Below are positions 8,969 to 18,550 of a stretch of 64,000 bases of DNA, piece by piece. The notes under the pieces were generated by a model that made no database searches, was not told the origin of the DNA, and saw only the letters and a program-made list of their open reading frames with translations. Both the position numbers and the translations under genes were made by a program. Origin of the DNA: Alterinioella nitratireducens (GTDB lineage Bacteria > Pseudomonadota > Alphaproteobacteria > Rhodobacterales > Rhodobacteraceae); NCBI RefSeq assembly GCF_013155465.1, contig NZ_JABJVX010000001.1, positions 552,814 to 616,813 of the forward strand, read 5' to 3'. Each line of letters starts with the position of its first letter. The stretch's first letter is position 1.

Positions 8969-9916
8969 TCAGCGCAATCCGGCGCGGGCGGCGGCACGGT
9001 CGATGGCGTCGATCACGGTGTCGAAATGGGTGTGATGCGGCATGTGCGAGGGGGTCTCCAGCGGGGTCAGATTGGCCCCCGGTACCGCCTCGCTCAGCGG
9101 GATGGCGTGGATCCGGTAGGCCACGGTCGTATCCTCGCGGCCATGCACGATCTCGACCGGCACCGAGATGTCGCCGTATCGCGGGGCCTGCGCCGTGACC
9201 CAGTCCAGCAAGCCGCGCCGTTGCAGCGCATTGGCCCGCAGAGGGCCGCGGCGCACGATCATGCGGGGGCCGAGGTGGTCGGCATAGCCCTCGGGCATCG
9301 GCAGCGGCGCGTAGACATCGGCTATCGCGCCCTCGATCTGCGCCTCGCTGATCCAGGCGGTGATGAGCGGGATCACAAATGTCCGCCCCGGCCAACTGGC
9401 GAGCACCGTGTAGTAGAGCCCAAGGCCGGTATCCCACGGGTAGGCAACGCCCGAGACCGTGACCAGCGCCGAGAGGCTGTCGGGATGTTCCACCGCCCAG
9501 GCCAGCGCGACGGCCCCGCCCAGGCTCTGCCCCAAGACAATGGGCCGCTCGGCCCCCAATTGGCGCGCGGCCGCCACCAGCACCGCCGCCTGTTCCGACA
9601 GGCTGGCCCCCTCCGGCGAAATCGGGTCGGAATAGCCCAGGCCCGGCCTGTCGAAGGCGATGACGCGGTAGCGTTCGGACAGCGGGCCGACCATGTCATA
9701 GGTGAAATCGCGCAAATTGCCCGAGGAGCCGTGGATCAGCACAAGATCCGGCCCCTCGCCCTGCACCAGCGCATGGACCCGTTGGCCATCCACCTCGATG
9801 AATTGCCCCGAAGGGGGATAGGCGCGTTCCGTCGCCGCCTCGTTCCGGGCCGCGCGCCACAGGGTCAGCGCGGCAAACCCCGCCAGAAGAAGGACAAGAA
9901 CAGCCAGGATCCGCAT
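8969..9916 (-). CDS. Alpha/beta hydrolase, membrane-anchored or exported
   Basis: The protein is 315 aa. A hydrophobic N-terminus ([18 protein letters not shown]) would act as a signal anchor. The alpha/beta-hydrolase signatures are the oxyanion strand LIHGSSGN, the nucleophile elbow GQSLGG, an acid in HGREDTT and the histidine in PSHMPHH. Its ATG overlaps the metA stop by one base (ATGA), so translation should be coupled to metA. The substrate is unknown. A serine esterase or lipase is likely, but a link to methionine synthesis should not be assumed from position alone. Confidence 0.88.
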   Translation of the reverse strand: MRILAVLVLLLAGFAALTLWRAARNEAATERAYPPSGQFIEVDGQRVHALVQGEGPDLVLIHGSSGNLRDFTYDMVGPLSERYRVIAFDRPGLGYSDPISPEGASLSEQAAVLVAAARQLGAERPIVLGQSLGGAVALAWAVEHPDSLSALVTVSGVAYPWDTGLGLYYTVLASWPGRTFVIPLITAWISEAQIEGAIADVYAPLPMPEGYADHLGPRMIVRRGPLRANALQRRGLLDWVTAQAPRYGDISVPVEIVHGREDTTVAYRIHAIPLSEAVPGANLTPLETPSHMPHHTHFDTVIDAIDRAAARAGLR

Positions 9917-10860
9917 CAGCCGCGCAGGTCCGTGCGGTCCTGCCCGATGCGGGCAATGTCATAGGGCGTGGTCTCGTAGATCTCGGAGATCCAGTTGCCA
10001 TAGAGCAGATGCGCGTGGCTGCGCCAGCGGTTCTGCGGCTGTTTCGCGGGGTCGTCGCCGGGGTAGTAATTGACCGGCACCGTCACCGGCGTGCCCTCGG
10101 CGACATCGCGGTCATATTCCTGTTTCAGGGTGAAGCTGTCATATTCGAAATGGTTGAAGACATAGAGCGCGCGATGGCCGGGATCCTCGACCAGCGCGGG
10201 GCCAACCTCGTCGGAATCGAGCAGGATCTTGAGCCCTTCGGCGGCCTCGATCTCGGCCTTGCGCATCTCGGTCCAACGGCTGACGGGGATGGTGCAATCG
10301 TCGGAAAATCCCCTGAGATAAGGGCTTTCCGGGGCGAGGTTCATGTGCCGGTAGCAGCCGAACGCCTTCGCCTCCAGCAGGTGTTTCCTGACGCCGTGGA
10401 AATGGTTGATCATCGCCATGCCACCCCAGCAGACGCCGAAGGTGGAATGCACATGGGTCTGGGTCCAGTCGAAGACGCGGGTGAGTTCGTCCCAATAGGT
10501 CACGTCATTGAACGCCATATGCTCGATCGGCGCGCCGGTGATGATGAGGCCGTCCAGCTTTTCGCCCGAGGCCGCGACCTCCTCGAAGGGGCGGTAGAAT
10601 GCCTCCATATGCTCGGCGGCGGTGTTGCGGGTGCGGTGTTCGCTCATGCGGATGAGGCTCAGCTCGATCTGCAAGGGCGTGGCCCCGATCAGCCGCGCGA
10701 ACTGGTTCTCGGTCTGGATCTTCTTGGGCATGAGGTTGAGCAGCCCGATCCGCAGGGGCCGGATATCCTGCCGTGCGGCCGCATCCTCATCCATGACCTG
10801 CACCCCCTCGCGGCCGAGGACCGAATAGGCGGGCAGGTTGGAGGGCAGTTTGATGGGCAT
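9916..10860 (-). CDS. metA: Homoserine O-acetyltransferase, MetA family
   Basis: The 314-residue protein makes the activated homoserine ester that feeds methionine synthesis. Family marks are [11 protein letters not shown] at the N-terminus, [14 protein letters not shown], and the catalytic Cys144 in FGVCWGG with His237 and Glu239 in FNHFEYD. Glu113 in TGAPIEHM aligns with the residue that sets acyl-CoA choice. Glu there is associated with acetyl-CoA use and Gly, as in E. coli, with succinyl-CoA, so acetylation is the better call. It lies 15 bases after the P-loop gene and is coupled to the hydrolase downstream. Confidence 0.93.
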   Translation of the reverse strand: MPIKLPSNLPAYSVLGREGVQVMDEDAAARQDIRPLRIGLLNLMPKKIQTENQFARLIGATPLQIELSLIRMSEHRTRNTAAEHMEAFYRPFEEVAASGEKLDGLIITGAPIEHMAFNDVTYWDELTRVFDWTQTHVHSTFGVCWGGMAMINHFHGVRKHLLEAKAFGCYRHMNLAPESPYLRGFSDDCTIPVSRWTEMRKAEIEAAEGLKILLDSDEVGPALVEDPGHRALYVFNHFEYDSFTLKQEYDRDVAEGTPVTVPVNYYPGDDPAKQPQNRWRSHAHLLYGNWISEIYETTPYDIARIGQDRTDLRG

Positions 10861-10875
10861 GTCAGGATCCGGGGG

Positions 10876-11748
10876 TCAGTTGGGGCGGGTGGCAAGGGCA
10901 TCGGCGACAAGGGCGATGACGTCGTCGCAATCGCGGACTTTCGCGACATCATCCGCCTGCACCGTCACGCCCCAGTTCCGCGCCATCGCCGCGTAGAGCG
11001 GCGCACGGTGGCGGAGCGCCCGGCCATAGGCGTAGCGGACAAAGGCATCAGGATCAACGTCGCCGCCCAATGTATTGGTTTCGTTCTTGAATTCATCCCA
11101 GATGCGGCGCATGAACCGGGGCTGGTAATACATCGGCTTGGGCGATTTGTCGAAGCGGCGGATCAGCTCCTCGGTGTGATCCCCGCTGCCCTCGATCCAG
11201 ACCATCAGGGTGTTCGCGCCAAGCGTGCGCAGCACCTCGTCGGCGGGGTTCTCGGGGTCGACCACCTCGCAGATCGAGCCGCCGGTATCGCAGACGAAAT
11301 GCTCGTAGCCATAGAGGTCATGCGCGCGGGCGATGAATTGCGGCGTGTCCAGCAGCGCGTTGATCTCGGCTCGACGGTGCAGGTCCTGGCGGCGCATGTA
11401 TTCGCTGAAGGGCAGCCCGCCCTTGGCCGGATCGCCCGGCTTGCCCAGGTAGCTCGACAGCGGCGCGAGATTGTTGAAGGTGATGTTGGAGCCGATATAG
11501 ATCGAATCCGAACGCAGCAGCGTCGCCAGAAACGGCACCGTCATTGCCTGCCGCTTGAGGTTGTCGGTGATGTGCTCGCCCATATAGGCGGTGCCGATGC
11601 GGTAATCGACCGAGTAGTGGAACCAGTCGCCATGCGCGCGCAGGAGGTTCGCCAGATGGGTCTTGCCCAGGCCCGACATGCCGAAGAACAGCACCCGCTT
11701 GTCGGGCGCGGCGATCCAGTCGCGGGCGGTCTCGTAGATCAGGCCCAT
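10876..11748 (-). CDS. P-loop ATPase of unknown role
   Basis: The 290-residue cytoplasmic protein has a Walker A motif (FFGMSGLGKTHLA) near residue 25. Other conserved-looking stretches are HYSVDYRIGTAYMGEHI, FVCDTGGSICEVVD and LMVWIEGSGDHTEEL, the last two possibly the Walker B region. I recognise it only as a conserved alphaproteobacterial ATPase without an assigned reaction. It is 15 bases upstream of metA and reads the same way, so it heads that three-gene run. Confidence 0.8.
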   Translation of the reverse strand: MGLIYETARDWIAAPDKRVLFFGMSGLGKTHLANLLRAHGDWFHYSVDYRIGTAYMGEHITDNLKRQAMTVPFLATLLRSDSIYIGSNITFNNLAPLSSYLGKPGDPAKGGLPFSEYMRRQDLHRRAEINALLDTPQFIARAHDLYGYEHFVCDTGGSICEVVDPENPADEVLRTLGANTLMVWIEGSGDHTEELIRRFDKSPKPMYYQPRFMRRIWDEFKNETNTLGGDVDPDAFVRYAYGRALRHRAPLYAAMARNWGVTVQADDVAKVRDCDDVIALVADALATRPN

Positions 11749-11830
11749 ATCAGGCGGTATCCCTCGGTTTCACGGGGCCTTACGTAGCGCGGGGCGCGGG
11801 GGGCGTCCATGCCCGAAATCGACGCAAAGA

Positions 11831-11864
11831 AAAAGGCCCCGCGCGTCCTGTCGCACGGGGCCTG
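11831..11864 (-). terminator. Rho-independent terminator of the FadL-type porin gene
   Basis: Read on the minus strand, AGGCCCCG and CGGGGCCT form a stem around a 14-base loop and are followed by TTTTTC. It lies 24 bases after the porin stop codon. Confidence 0.85.
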
Positions 11865-11887
11865 ATCAGAAGTCCGATGGGGGCGCT

Positions 11888-12994
11888 TCAGAAGTTGAAG
11901 CCAACCCGCAGGCCAAGGGCCACGGCATCGTTGTCGTTGAAGTTGGAATTTATAGATTCCGTAACAGCGTCGCCGATCATGATGTAGCGCACACCGCCGG
12001 CGATGGACATGTTGCCCTGGGTGTATTCCGCGCCCAGGCTGACCGAGGTGTAGCCATCGGTCGGGCCGAGGTTGCCTTGGAGCCCGTCCTGCTCCGCCTC
12101 ATAGCCGAGCGAGCCGGAGACCGACCAGTTCTCGTTGATGCGGTAGCCGACGCCGAGGGCGAAGGTCCAGACGTCATCGTCGTAATCGACCAGGTTGCCC
12201 GACGGGGTCGGGTAGGCATTCGGCGTGATCGCGAAGCCGTCCCAGGCGGTCCAGCGGATCGAGCCGAAGAGCAGCGTGTTCTCGGCGATGCCCGACTGTG
12301 CCTCCAGCAGGATCGATTCCGGCAGCGTCACCTCGAACGAGGTCGGACCGGTCGGGACCAGCGCCTGCGGTGTGCCCGGAGGGGCGACACCCTCGACACC
12401 GGCCAGACCCAGATCAACCTCGCTGAAATAGGTCAGCGCGACGCGCAGGGCGATATCCGGACGCTCATAGGCGGCGCCGAACATATAGCCCATGTCATAG
12501 TCGTTTTCCGCGTTCAGCACGTAGGAGAAGGCGGGCGTGGTGACGAAGACGTCGCCTTCGACATGCACGGCGCGGATGCCGCCATAGACCGAGATGTTGT
12601 TGGCCATCTCATAGCGCAGCGCGGCGGTGATCTGGTTCGAGCTGAGCTCGGCGTAGGAGCCCGCGAACGGGTAGGGCGTGCCCGCCGGATAGGCGACATC
12701 GGCCCCGACGGGGTTGTCCAGCACCAGCGCGAACGAAAGCTGGTCGGTGATGTCCTGGCGGTAGCCGAGCGTCAGCGTGTTGAAGGTCGGGCTGATGTCG
12801 CCCGAGGCCGCTGCCGCAGGCGGGCCGGGATAAACGCCGCTGACATCCGGCGAGACGCTGCCATAGCTCAATTCGACATAGGTGCCTTCCTCGAACAGGA
12901 TGCCGGTGGTGAACCCGGTCCGCTCGATCCCGCCTGCCTGTGTCATTGCCGTGCTTGCCAGAAGGGCCGCACCGGCCATCGTCAGTCTTTTCAT
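11888..12994 (-). CDS. Outer-membrane transport protein, OmpP1/FadL/TodX family
   Basis: The protein is 368 aa from the ATG at 12994, chosen because GGAGGGACTAGT precedes it and a signal peptide follows (KRLTMAGAALLASTAMTQA). The frame also has an ATG 15 bases earlier. Mature sequence starts GGIERTGFTTG and alternates short beta strands, ending in VALGLRVGFNF with a C-terminal Phe, the outer-membrane insertion signal. FadL-type barrels carry hydrophobic compounds such as fatty acids across the outer membrane; the ligand here is unknown. It is a single-gene unit with its own terminator. Confidence 0.9.
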   Translation of the reverse strand: MKRLTMAGAALLASTAMTQAGGIERTGFTTGILFEEGTYVELSYGSVSPDVSGVYPGPPAAAASGDISPTFNTLTLGYRQDITDQLSFALVLDNPVGADVAYPAGTPYPFAGSYAELSSNQITAALRYEMANNISVYGGIRAVHVEGDVFVTTPAFSYVLNAENDYDMGYMFGAAYERPDIALRVALTYFSEVDLGLAGVEGVAPPGTPQALVPTGPTSFEVTLPESILLEAQSGIAENTLLFGSIRWTAWDGFAITPNAYPTPSGNLVDYDDDVWTFALGVGYRINENWSVSGSLGYEAEQDGLQGNLGPTDGYTSVSLGAEYTQGNMSIAGGVRYIMIGDAVTESINSNFNDNDAVALGLRVGFNF

Positions 12995-13163
12995 TACTAG
13001 TCCCTCCAAAGGGCTGGATGTTGCCCGATATCCCTACTTTCACTTACGCAAAATAGCGGTGGAAAGGTCAATTCTTCCCTAGCGTCAGGAAATGGACGGG
13101 CGGCCTATCGGCCCGTTTACAGCCGGAAATGTGACCGAATTGCTACAACTTCCGCGCGCGAGG

Positions 13164-14048
13164 TTAAGCGGCGGGACGGGGCCGGGTCTCGTGCTGGATG
13201 TTCACGTAATTGGCCCCGAAGATCAGGACCGCCCCGATCAGGACCGCCAGGCTGATCGGCTCGGCATAGAGCATCATTCCGACGATGGCGATGACCGGCA
13301 GGCGGGCGAAGTCGATCGGCATGACGATGGTTGCGGGCGCCAGCGTCAGCGCCGTGGTGATGCAGAAATGCGCCGTCAGCCCGCCGATGCCCACGACCAC
13401 GATCCAGGGCAGGTTGGCGAGCGAGGGCCACGCGATGTCGCCGTCGATGCCGGCGCAGATCAGCCCGAAGACCAGCTGCATCGTGGTGAGGTAGAAGAGG
13501 ATGCAGATGACACTGGCGCTGCGGGTCAGTTGCTTGGTCAGGATACCGGTCATGGCAAAGGCCATGGCGGCCCCGGCGGCGGCGAAGGTGCCGATGGAGA
13601 TCGGCGCGCCGCCCGGCTGCGCGACCAGCAGGATGCCGCTGAAGCCCACTGCCACGACGGCCAGCTTGCGCAGGCTCAGGCGTTCATCCAGGAAGATCGG
13701 GGCCAGCAGGATGACCCAGAGAGGCGAGGTGAACTCCAACGCGAAGACCTGCGCCAGCGGGATCATCGAGATGGCGTAGAACCAAAGGTTCTGCCCGGTG
13801 AAATGGGCGATGTTGCGGATCAGGTGGCGACCGAACCGGTCGGTGGTGATCTGGCCCGCGCGCCCCGTCGCCAACGCCACGCCCGCCACGATCACGACAC
13901 CGATCAGCGACCGGTAGGTCATCAGCTCGAACGTATCGAGATCGGTCGACAACTCGCGCCCCGCCACCGCCATGGCCGAAAACGAGACGATCGACCCGAT
14001 CATCCACAGGGCGGCGCGGCCGGGCTGGCTCTGATCTGGGGCGGACAT
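13164..14048 (-). CDS. DMT-superfamily (EamA) transporter
   Basis: The protein of about 294 aa has ten hydrophobic segments in two EamA repeats (first from WMIGSIVSFSAMAVAG, second from GTFAAAGAAMAFAMTGIL). EamA proteins export amino acids or other metabolites through the inner membrane; the substrate cannot be read from sequence. The ATG at 14048 is the first one at the start of homologous sequence, but no good ribosome-binding site precedes it, so the start is uncertain. Confidence 0.85.
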   Translation of the reverse strand: MSAPDQSQPGRAALWMIGSIVSFSAMAVAGRELSTDLDTFELMTYRSLIGVVIVAGVALATGRAGQITTDRFGRHLIRNIAHFTGQNLWFYAISMIPLAQVFALEFTSPLWVILLAPIFLDERLSLRKLAVVAVGFSGILLVAQPGGAPISIGTFAAAGAAMAFAMTGILTKQLTRSASVICILFYLTTMQLVFGLICAGIDGDIAWPSLANLPWIVVVGIGGLTAHFCITTALTLAPATIVMPIDFARLPVIAIVGMMLYAEPISLAVLIGAVLIFGANYVNIQHETRPRPAA

Positions 14049-14122
14049 GGGCGGGGTCTCGGGGCAATGGGACGCGGGCGGGGGATCAGGTATCAGCAGT
14101 GGCACCGTGCCGCAACATTGGC

Positions 14123-14212
14123 AAGGGGCGCTGCCCCAGGCGCCTGGCGGCGCCTCCCCCGAGGTATTTGGAGCAAAATGAAAGGGGCGGTGGCCCGTTA
14201 ACCTTAACGCCG
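14123..14212. repeat. Dispersed intergenic element, copy 2, with adjoining GC-rich palindrome
   Basis: The stretch holds GGGGCGCTGCCCC-like GC-rich sequence, then GAGGTATTTGGAGCAAAATG, then GTTAACCTTAAC at 14197. The last two are the reverse complement of the copy at 7353-7398. It fills the gap between the transporter start and the guaA stop. Confidence 0.6.
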
Positions 14213-14241
14213 CTTGGGATATTGCCGGGTCGGGCGGGCAG

Positions 14242-15813
14242 TCACTCCCACTCGATCGTGCCCGGCGGTTTCGAGGTGATGTCATAGGTCACCCGGTTGA
14301 TGCCCTTGACCTCGTTGATGATCCGGGTCGCGGTCTCGCCCAGGAAATCGTGGGAAAACGGGTAGTAATCGGCGGTCATGCCGTCGACCGAGGTGACCGC
14401 GCGCAGGGCGCAGGCGAAATCATAGGTGCGCCCGTCGCCCATCACGCCCACGGTGCGCACCGGCAGGATGGCGCAGAAGGCCTGCCAGATTTCATCGTAA
14501 AGCCCGTGCTTGCGGATCTGGTCGATATAGACGGCATCGGCCTTGCGCAGGATCTCCAGCTTCTCGCGCGTGATCTCGCCGGGGCAGCGGATGGCGAGGC
14601 CGGGGCCGGGGAAGGGGTGGCGGCCGATGAAGCTGTCGGGCAGGCCAAGCTCGCGGCCGAGCGCGCGGACCTCGTCCTTGAAAAGCTCGCGCAGGGGTTC
14701 GACCAGCTTCAGCCCCATCTTTTCGGGCAGGCCACCGACATTGTGGTGCGACTTGATCGTCACCGACGGCCCGCCCGAGAAGCTGACCGATTCGATCACG
14801 TCGGGGTAGAGCGTGCCCTGCGCCAGGAACTCGGCCCCCTCGATCTGGCTTGCGTATTTCTGGAACACGTCGATGAAGAGCCGCCCGATGATCTTGCGCT
14901 TGGTTTCGGGGTCGCTCTGCCCGTCCAGCTCGCCCAGGAACAGCTCCTGCTCCTCGGCGTGGATGACTGCCAGGTTCATGTGGTCGCGGAACATGGTCAC
15001 GACCTCCTGCGCCTCGTTGAGCCGCAAGAGCCCGTGATCGACGAAAACGCAGGTCAGCTGATCGCCGATCGCCTCATGCAGAAGCGCCGCGGCGACGGAG
15101 CTGTCGACACCGCCCGAGAGGGCGCAGATCACGCGTTTGTCGCCGACCTGGTCCTTGATGCGGGCGATGGCCTCCTCGCGGTAGGCGTCCATCGTCCAGT
15201 CGCCCTTGAAGCCTGCCAGTTGCACGAAATTCTGGTAGAGTGTCTTGCCGTTCGGGGTGTGATGCACCTCGGGGTGGAACTGCACCGCGTAGAAATGGCG
15301 CGCGCGGTCGGCGGTGATCGCGAAAGGGGCGCCGGGCGAGGTGCCCAGAACCTCGAATTTCGGTGCAAGATCAGAGACATGGTCGCCGTGGCTCATCCAG
15401 ACCTGTTCGCGGCCCGACCCATCCAGGAACCAGCCCGCCAGGATGTCGTCGCGCTTGTCGGACGGTTTCACCCAGGCGCGGCCAAACTCGGCCGTGGCAT
15501 GTTCGCCGGCCTCCACGCGGCCGCCCAGATCCTGCATCATCACCTGCTGGCCATAGCAGATGCCCAGGATCGGCACGCCGAGACCGTAGACGGCGCGCGG
15601 CGGGCGCGGGCTGCCCTCGCGCATCACCGAATCCGGCCCGCCCGAGAAGATCACCGCTTTCGGGGCGAAATCGCGCAGGAAATCGTCGGTCACGTTCTGG
15701 AACGGGTGGATTTCGCAATAGACGTTCAGCTCGCGCAGGCGGCGCGCGATCAGTTGCGTCACCTGGCTGCCGAAATCTATGATCAACAGGCGGTCATGGG
15801 ATGTCTGGCTCAT
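14242..15813 (-). CDS. guaA: GMP synthase (glutamine-hydrolysing)
   Basis: The enzyme turns XMP into GMP with ATP and glutamine, the last step of guanine nucleotide synthesis. The protein is 523 aa from the ATG at 15813, giving [17 protein letters not shown]. The class I amidotransferase domain has the catalytic Cys in GICYGQQ and the His-Glu pair in QFHPEVHHT. The PP-loop motif [10 protein letters not shown] opens the ATP pyrophosphatase domain, and the dimerisation domain follows with [12 protein letters not shown] and the end motif [10 protein letters not shown]. The full length is normal. Confidence 0.97.
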   Translation of the reverse strand: MSQTSHDRLLIIDFGSQVTQLIARRLRELNVYCEIHPFQNVTDDFLRDFAPKAVIFSGGPDSVMREGSPRPPRAVYGLGVPILGICYGQQVMMQDLGGRVEAGEHATAEFGRAWVKPSDKRDDILAGWFLDGSGREQVWMSHGDHVSDLAPKFEVLGTSPGAPFAITADRARHFYAVQFHPEVHHTPNGKTLYQNFVQLAGFKGDWTMDAYREEAIARIKDQVGDKRVICALSGGVDSSVAAALLHEAIGDQLTCVFVDHGLLRLNEAQEVVTMFRDHMNLAVIHAEEQELFLGELDGQSDPETKRKIIGRLFIDVFQKYASQIEGAEFLAQGTLYPDVIESVSFSGGPSVTIKSHHNVGGLPEKMGLKLVEPLRELFKDEVRALGRELGLPDSFIGRHPFPGPGLAIRCPGEITREKLEILRKADAVYIDQIRKHGLYDEIWQAFCAILPVRTVGVMGDGRTYDFACALRAVTSVDGMTADYYPFSHDFLGETATRIINEVKGINRVTYDITSKPPGTIEWE

Positions 15814-15960
15814 GCCCTGCGCCATAGGCCAGAGGCGGGGATTGCGCAAGAGACAAGGCGCGCGGGGGCGATGGGACGGAGATAACATGTCATTATTCTA
15901 TGGCAATCAGAATTGGCATGGTGTTATGATCTGGGGTCCAACAGTCAGGAGAGACCGATC

Positions 15961-16659
15961 TTGCCCATCACCCTGGATGCCGCCGCGCTGAATCTGCTGC
16001 TGGCGATGATTTGCGGCGCGCTTATCGGATCCGAGCGTCAGATCCGCCGCCGCACCGCCGGTTTGCGCACCAACGCGCTGGTGGCGCTTGGCGCGGCGGG
16101 GTTCGTCGTCTTTTCCGGGCTCTATCCCGACGAGGTCAGCCCGACGCGGGTCGCGGCGCAGGTGGTCTCGGGCATCGGGTTCCTGGGGGCGGGCATCATC
16201 TTTCGCCATGGCTTTACCGTGCATGGGCTGAACACGGCGGCGACGCTGTGGTGTTCGGCGGCGGTCGGCACCACGGCGGGGGGGGGCGCGCCGATCTTTG
16301 CCGCGCTGCTGACCGGCTTTGTCGTCTTCGTCAATCTGGGCCTGCGCCCGCTGGTCAAATGGATCAAGAAACGCACCGGGGCGGGGGCCCCTCCGGCGCT
16401 GGAATACCAGGTCATGGTGGGCGTCGAGACCGCCAAGGCCCCGCGCCTGCGCGCGCTGGCCCTGCAATGCCTGTCGCAACCGGGGATGCAGGTGGCCGGG
16501 ATCGAGCGGTCGAAGGGCCTCGATGGCGACGAGACCCTGTTCGAGATCACCGTGATGATGGAGGACATGGACGAAGAGACGATCAACAAGGCGTTGTCGC
16601 CCCTGATGACCGAACCCGATGTGCGCTCGGTCGGGTGGGAGTATACCGGCGCGACCTGA
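15961..16659 (+). CDS. MgtC/SapB-family membrane protein
   Basis: The protein is about 232 aa. The TTG at 15961 follows CAGGAGAGACCGATC and begins LPITLDAAALNLLLAM; an in-frame ATG at 15913 is less well placed. The N-terminal half has the MgtC pattern of four to five membrane segments with ALIGSERQIRRRTAGLRTNALV and GFLGAGIIF. The C-terminal cytoplasmic part (LEYQVMVGVETAKAP onward) looks ACT-like. MgtC proteins are linked to growth at low magnesium and to control of the F-ATPase in pathogens; the role here is open. Confidence 0.88.
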   Translation: MPITLDAAALNLLLAMICGALIGSERQIRRRTAGLRTNALVALGAAGFVVFSGLYPDEVSPTRVAAQVVSGIGFLGAGIIFRHGFTVHGLNTAATLWCSAAVGTTAGGGAPIFAALLTGFVVFVNLGLRPLVKWIKKRTGAGAPPALEYQVMVGVETAKAPRLRALALQCLSQPGMQVAGIERSKGLDGDETLFEITVMMEDMDEETINKALSPLMTEPDVRSVGWEYTGAT

Positions 16660-16681
16660 CGGCAGGCGCGCCGGAAAGCGG

Positions 16682-16926
16682 TCAGAACCGGAACACGACG
16701 CCCAGTTCGATCTCGGTCAGGTCGCCGTCGATGTCGTTATAGAGCACATCGGTCTGGTAGTCGTCCTCGTCGAACTGGTAATGCAGGATCGCCGCGCGCA
16801 GATTGATCCGGTCGGTAAAGGCATGTTCGACGCCAAGGCCCGCGCCATTGGTCGTGCCGAAGGTGATGTGTCAACCGCGACCATGCCCGACCCGCCGATG
16901 TCGCTTTCCCCCCATAATCGCCGCAT
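16682..16926 (-). pseudogene. C-terminal remnant of a beta-barrel outer-membrane protein gene
   Basis: Read leftward from 16866, a stop-bounded frame without a start codon encodes ITFGTTNGAGLGVEHAFTDR, then NLRAAILHYQFDED, and ends ELGVVFRF at the stop (16682-16684). Pairs such as GVEHAFTDR, HYQFD and the terminal FRF are the last strands of opacity/porin-like small barrels of Rhodobacteraceae. Just upstream a TGA blocks the frame. The next frame reads GESDIGGSGMVAV, which fits the preceding strand, so a one-base shift is likely near 16860. No signal peptide or earlier strands remain before mttB. Confidence 0.65.
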
Positions 16927-16996
16927 ATCGCCCGCAGGGCCGCCCGGTGGGGCTGTATGAGAGGCGCAACAGCCGATTTGCCCGGAGGAGCAGGCC

Positions 16997-18544
16997 ATGA
17001 ATGAAGTGCCACGCGCAGGACGCCGCGGTCGCGGGGGCGGCGGGGCGGCCCGCCGCGCCGAACGCACCGCGGTCCAGATCGAAACCGCCAAATATATCGA
17101 GCGCAACATCCCCGACCTGGACGTGCTGAACGACGAGGCGCTGGAAATCATCGAGGCCAATGCCGAGATCGTGCTGGAGGAGATCGGCGTCAACTTCGTC
17201 GAATACCCCCGCGCGCTGGAACGCTGGCGCGAGGCCGGGGCGCATGTCGATGGCGAACGCGTGCGCCTGCCCAAGGGCCTGGCGCGCAAGCTGTGCTCGA
17301 CGGCGCCCGCGCAGTTCACCCAACATGCCCGCAACCCCGAGCGCTCGGTCGTCATCGGGGGCCGCAACCTGGTGCTGGCCCCGGTCTACGGGCCGCCCTT
17401 CGTGCATGACGTCAATGGCGGCCGCCGCTACGCGACGATGGAGGATTTCCAGAAATTCGTGAAGCTCGGCTACATGTCGAAATGGCTGCACCATTCCGGC
17501 GGCACGGTCTGCGAACCGACCGACCTGCCGGTCAACAAGCGCCATCTCGACATGCTCTACGCGCATATGTCGCTGAGCGACAAACCCTATATGGGCTCGG
17601 TGACGGAGGAGAGCCGCGCGCTCGATTCGATCGAGATGTCAAAGATCCTCTTCGGGGCGGATTTCGTCGATCAGAACGCGGTGATGACCTCGCTGATCAA
17701 CATCAACTCGCCGCTCACCTTCGACCCGATCATGTTGGGCGCGCTGGAGAACTACGCCGCCGCCGGGCAGGCCTGCATCATCTCGCCCTTCATCGTCGGC
17801 GGCGCGATGGCCCCGGTCTCGGTCGCGGGCACGCTGACGCAGATCCTGGCCGAGGTGATGGCGGGGATCGCCTATAGCCAATTGATCCGCCCCGGCGCGC
17901 CGGTGATTTTCGGGGCCTTCGTGACCTCGATCGACATGAATTCGGGCGCGCCCACCTTCGGCACGCCCGAGGCCACGCAGATCACGCTCGGCACCGGGCA
18001 GTTGGCGCGGCGCCTGGGGTTGCCCTACCGCTCGGCGGGGTCGTTCACCGGCTCCAAGCTGCCCGATGCGCAGGCCGCCTATGAAACCGCCAATTCGCTC
18101 AATGCGGGGCTTCTGGGCGGGGTCAATTTCATGCTTCACGCCTGTGGCTGGCTTGAGGGCGGGCTGGTCGCCAGTTTCGAGAAATTCGTGATGGATGCCG
18201 ACCAGCTTGGCGCGCTGCACAAACTGGCCGAGGGGATCCCCATCGACGAGAACGCGCAGGCGATGGACGCGCTGCGCGAGGTCGGACCGGGCGGGCATTA
18301 CCTGGGCTGCGCGCATACCCAGGCCAATTTCAAGACCGGGTTCTGGCGCTCCAACCTGCTGGATTACAAGCCCTACGAGACCTGGTCCGAGGAAGGCGCG
18401 CGCGACACCCAGGCATTGGCCGCCGCGCGGGTCGAGAAGCTTGTGTCGGACTACCAGCAGCCAATGCTGGATCCCGCGATCGACGAGGCGCTGAAGGCCT
18501 ATATGGCCAAGCGCAAGGAAGAGATGCCCGACAGCTTCATGTAA
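16997..18544 (+). CDS. mttB: MttB-family (trimethylamine methyltransferase-like) protein, non-pyrrolysine
   Basis: The 515-residue protein belongs to the MttB superfamily (COG5598), whose members pass a methyl group from a quaternary or tertiary amine to a corrinoid protein. GGAGCAGGCC precedes the ATG. The frame runs through without the in-frame amber codon that marks true pyrrolysine TMA methyltransferases, so it falls in the non-pyrrolysine group, which uses substrates such as glycine betaine. Conserved-looking segments are HHSGGTVCEPTDLPVN, SVTEESRALDS and GAPTFGTPEA. No corrinoid protein or corrinoid-folate methyltransferase gene is beside it, so the substrate is not known. Confidence 0.88.
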   Translation: MNEVPRAGRRGRGGGGAARRAERTAVQIETAKYIERNIPDLDVLNDEALEIIEANAEIVLEEIGVNFVEYPRALERWREAGAHVDGERVRLPKGLARKLCSTAPAQFTQHARNPERSVVIGGRNLVLAPVYGPPFVHDVNGGRRYATMEDFQKFVKLGYMSKWLHHSGGTVCEPTDLPVNKRHLDMLYAHMSLSDKPYMGSVTEESRALDSIEMSKILFGADFVDQNAVMTSLININSPLTFDPIMLGALENYAAAGQACIISPFIVGGAMAPVSVAGTLTQILAEVMAGIAYSQLIRPGAPVIFGAFVTSIDMNSGAPTFGTPEATQITLGTGQLARRLGLPYRSAGSFTGSKLPDAQAAYETANSLNAGLLGGVNFMLHACGWLEGGLVASFEKFVMDADQLGALHKLAEGIPIDENAQAMDALREVGPGGHYLGCAHTQANFKTGFWRSNLLDYKPYETWSEEGARDTQALAAARVEKLVSDYQQPMLDPAIDEALKAYMAKRKEEMPDSFM

Positions 18545-18550
18545 GGCGGC

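Noticed and set aside
10009..11787. A 592-codon plus-strand open frame across metA and the ATPase gene
   Set aside because: It is the antisense shadow of two well-conserved minus-strand genes in GC-rich DNA and shows no family motif.
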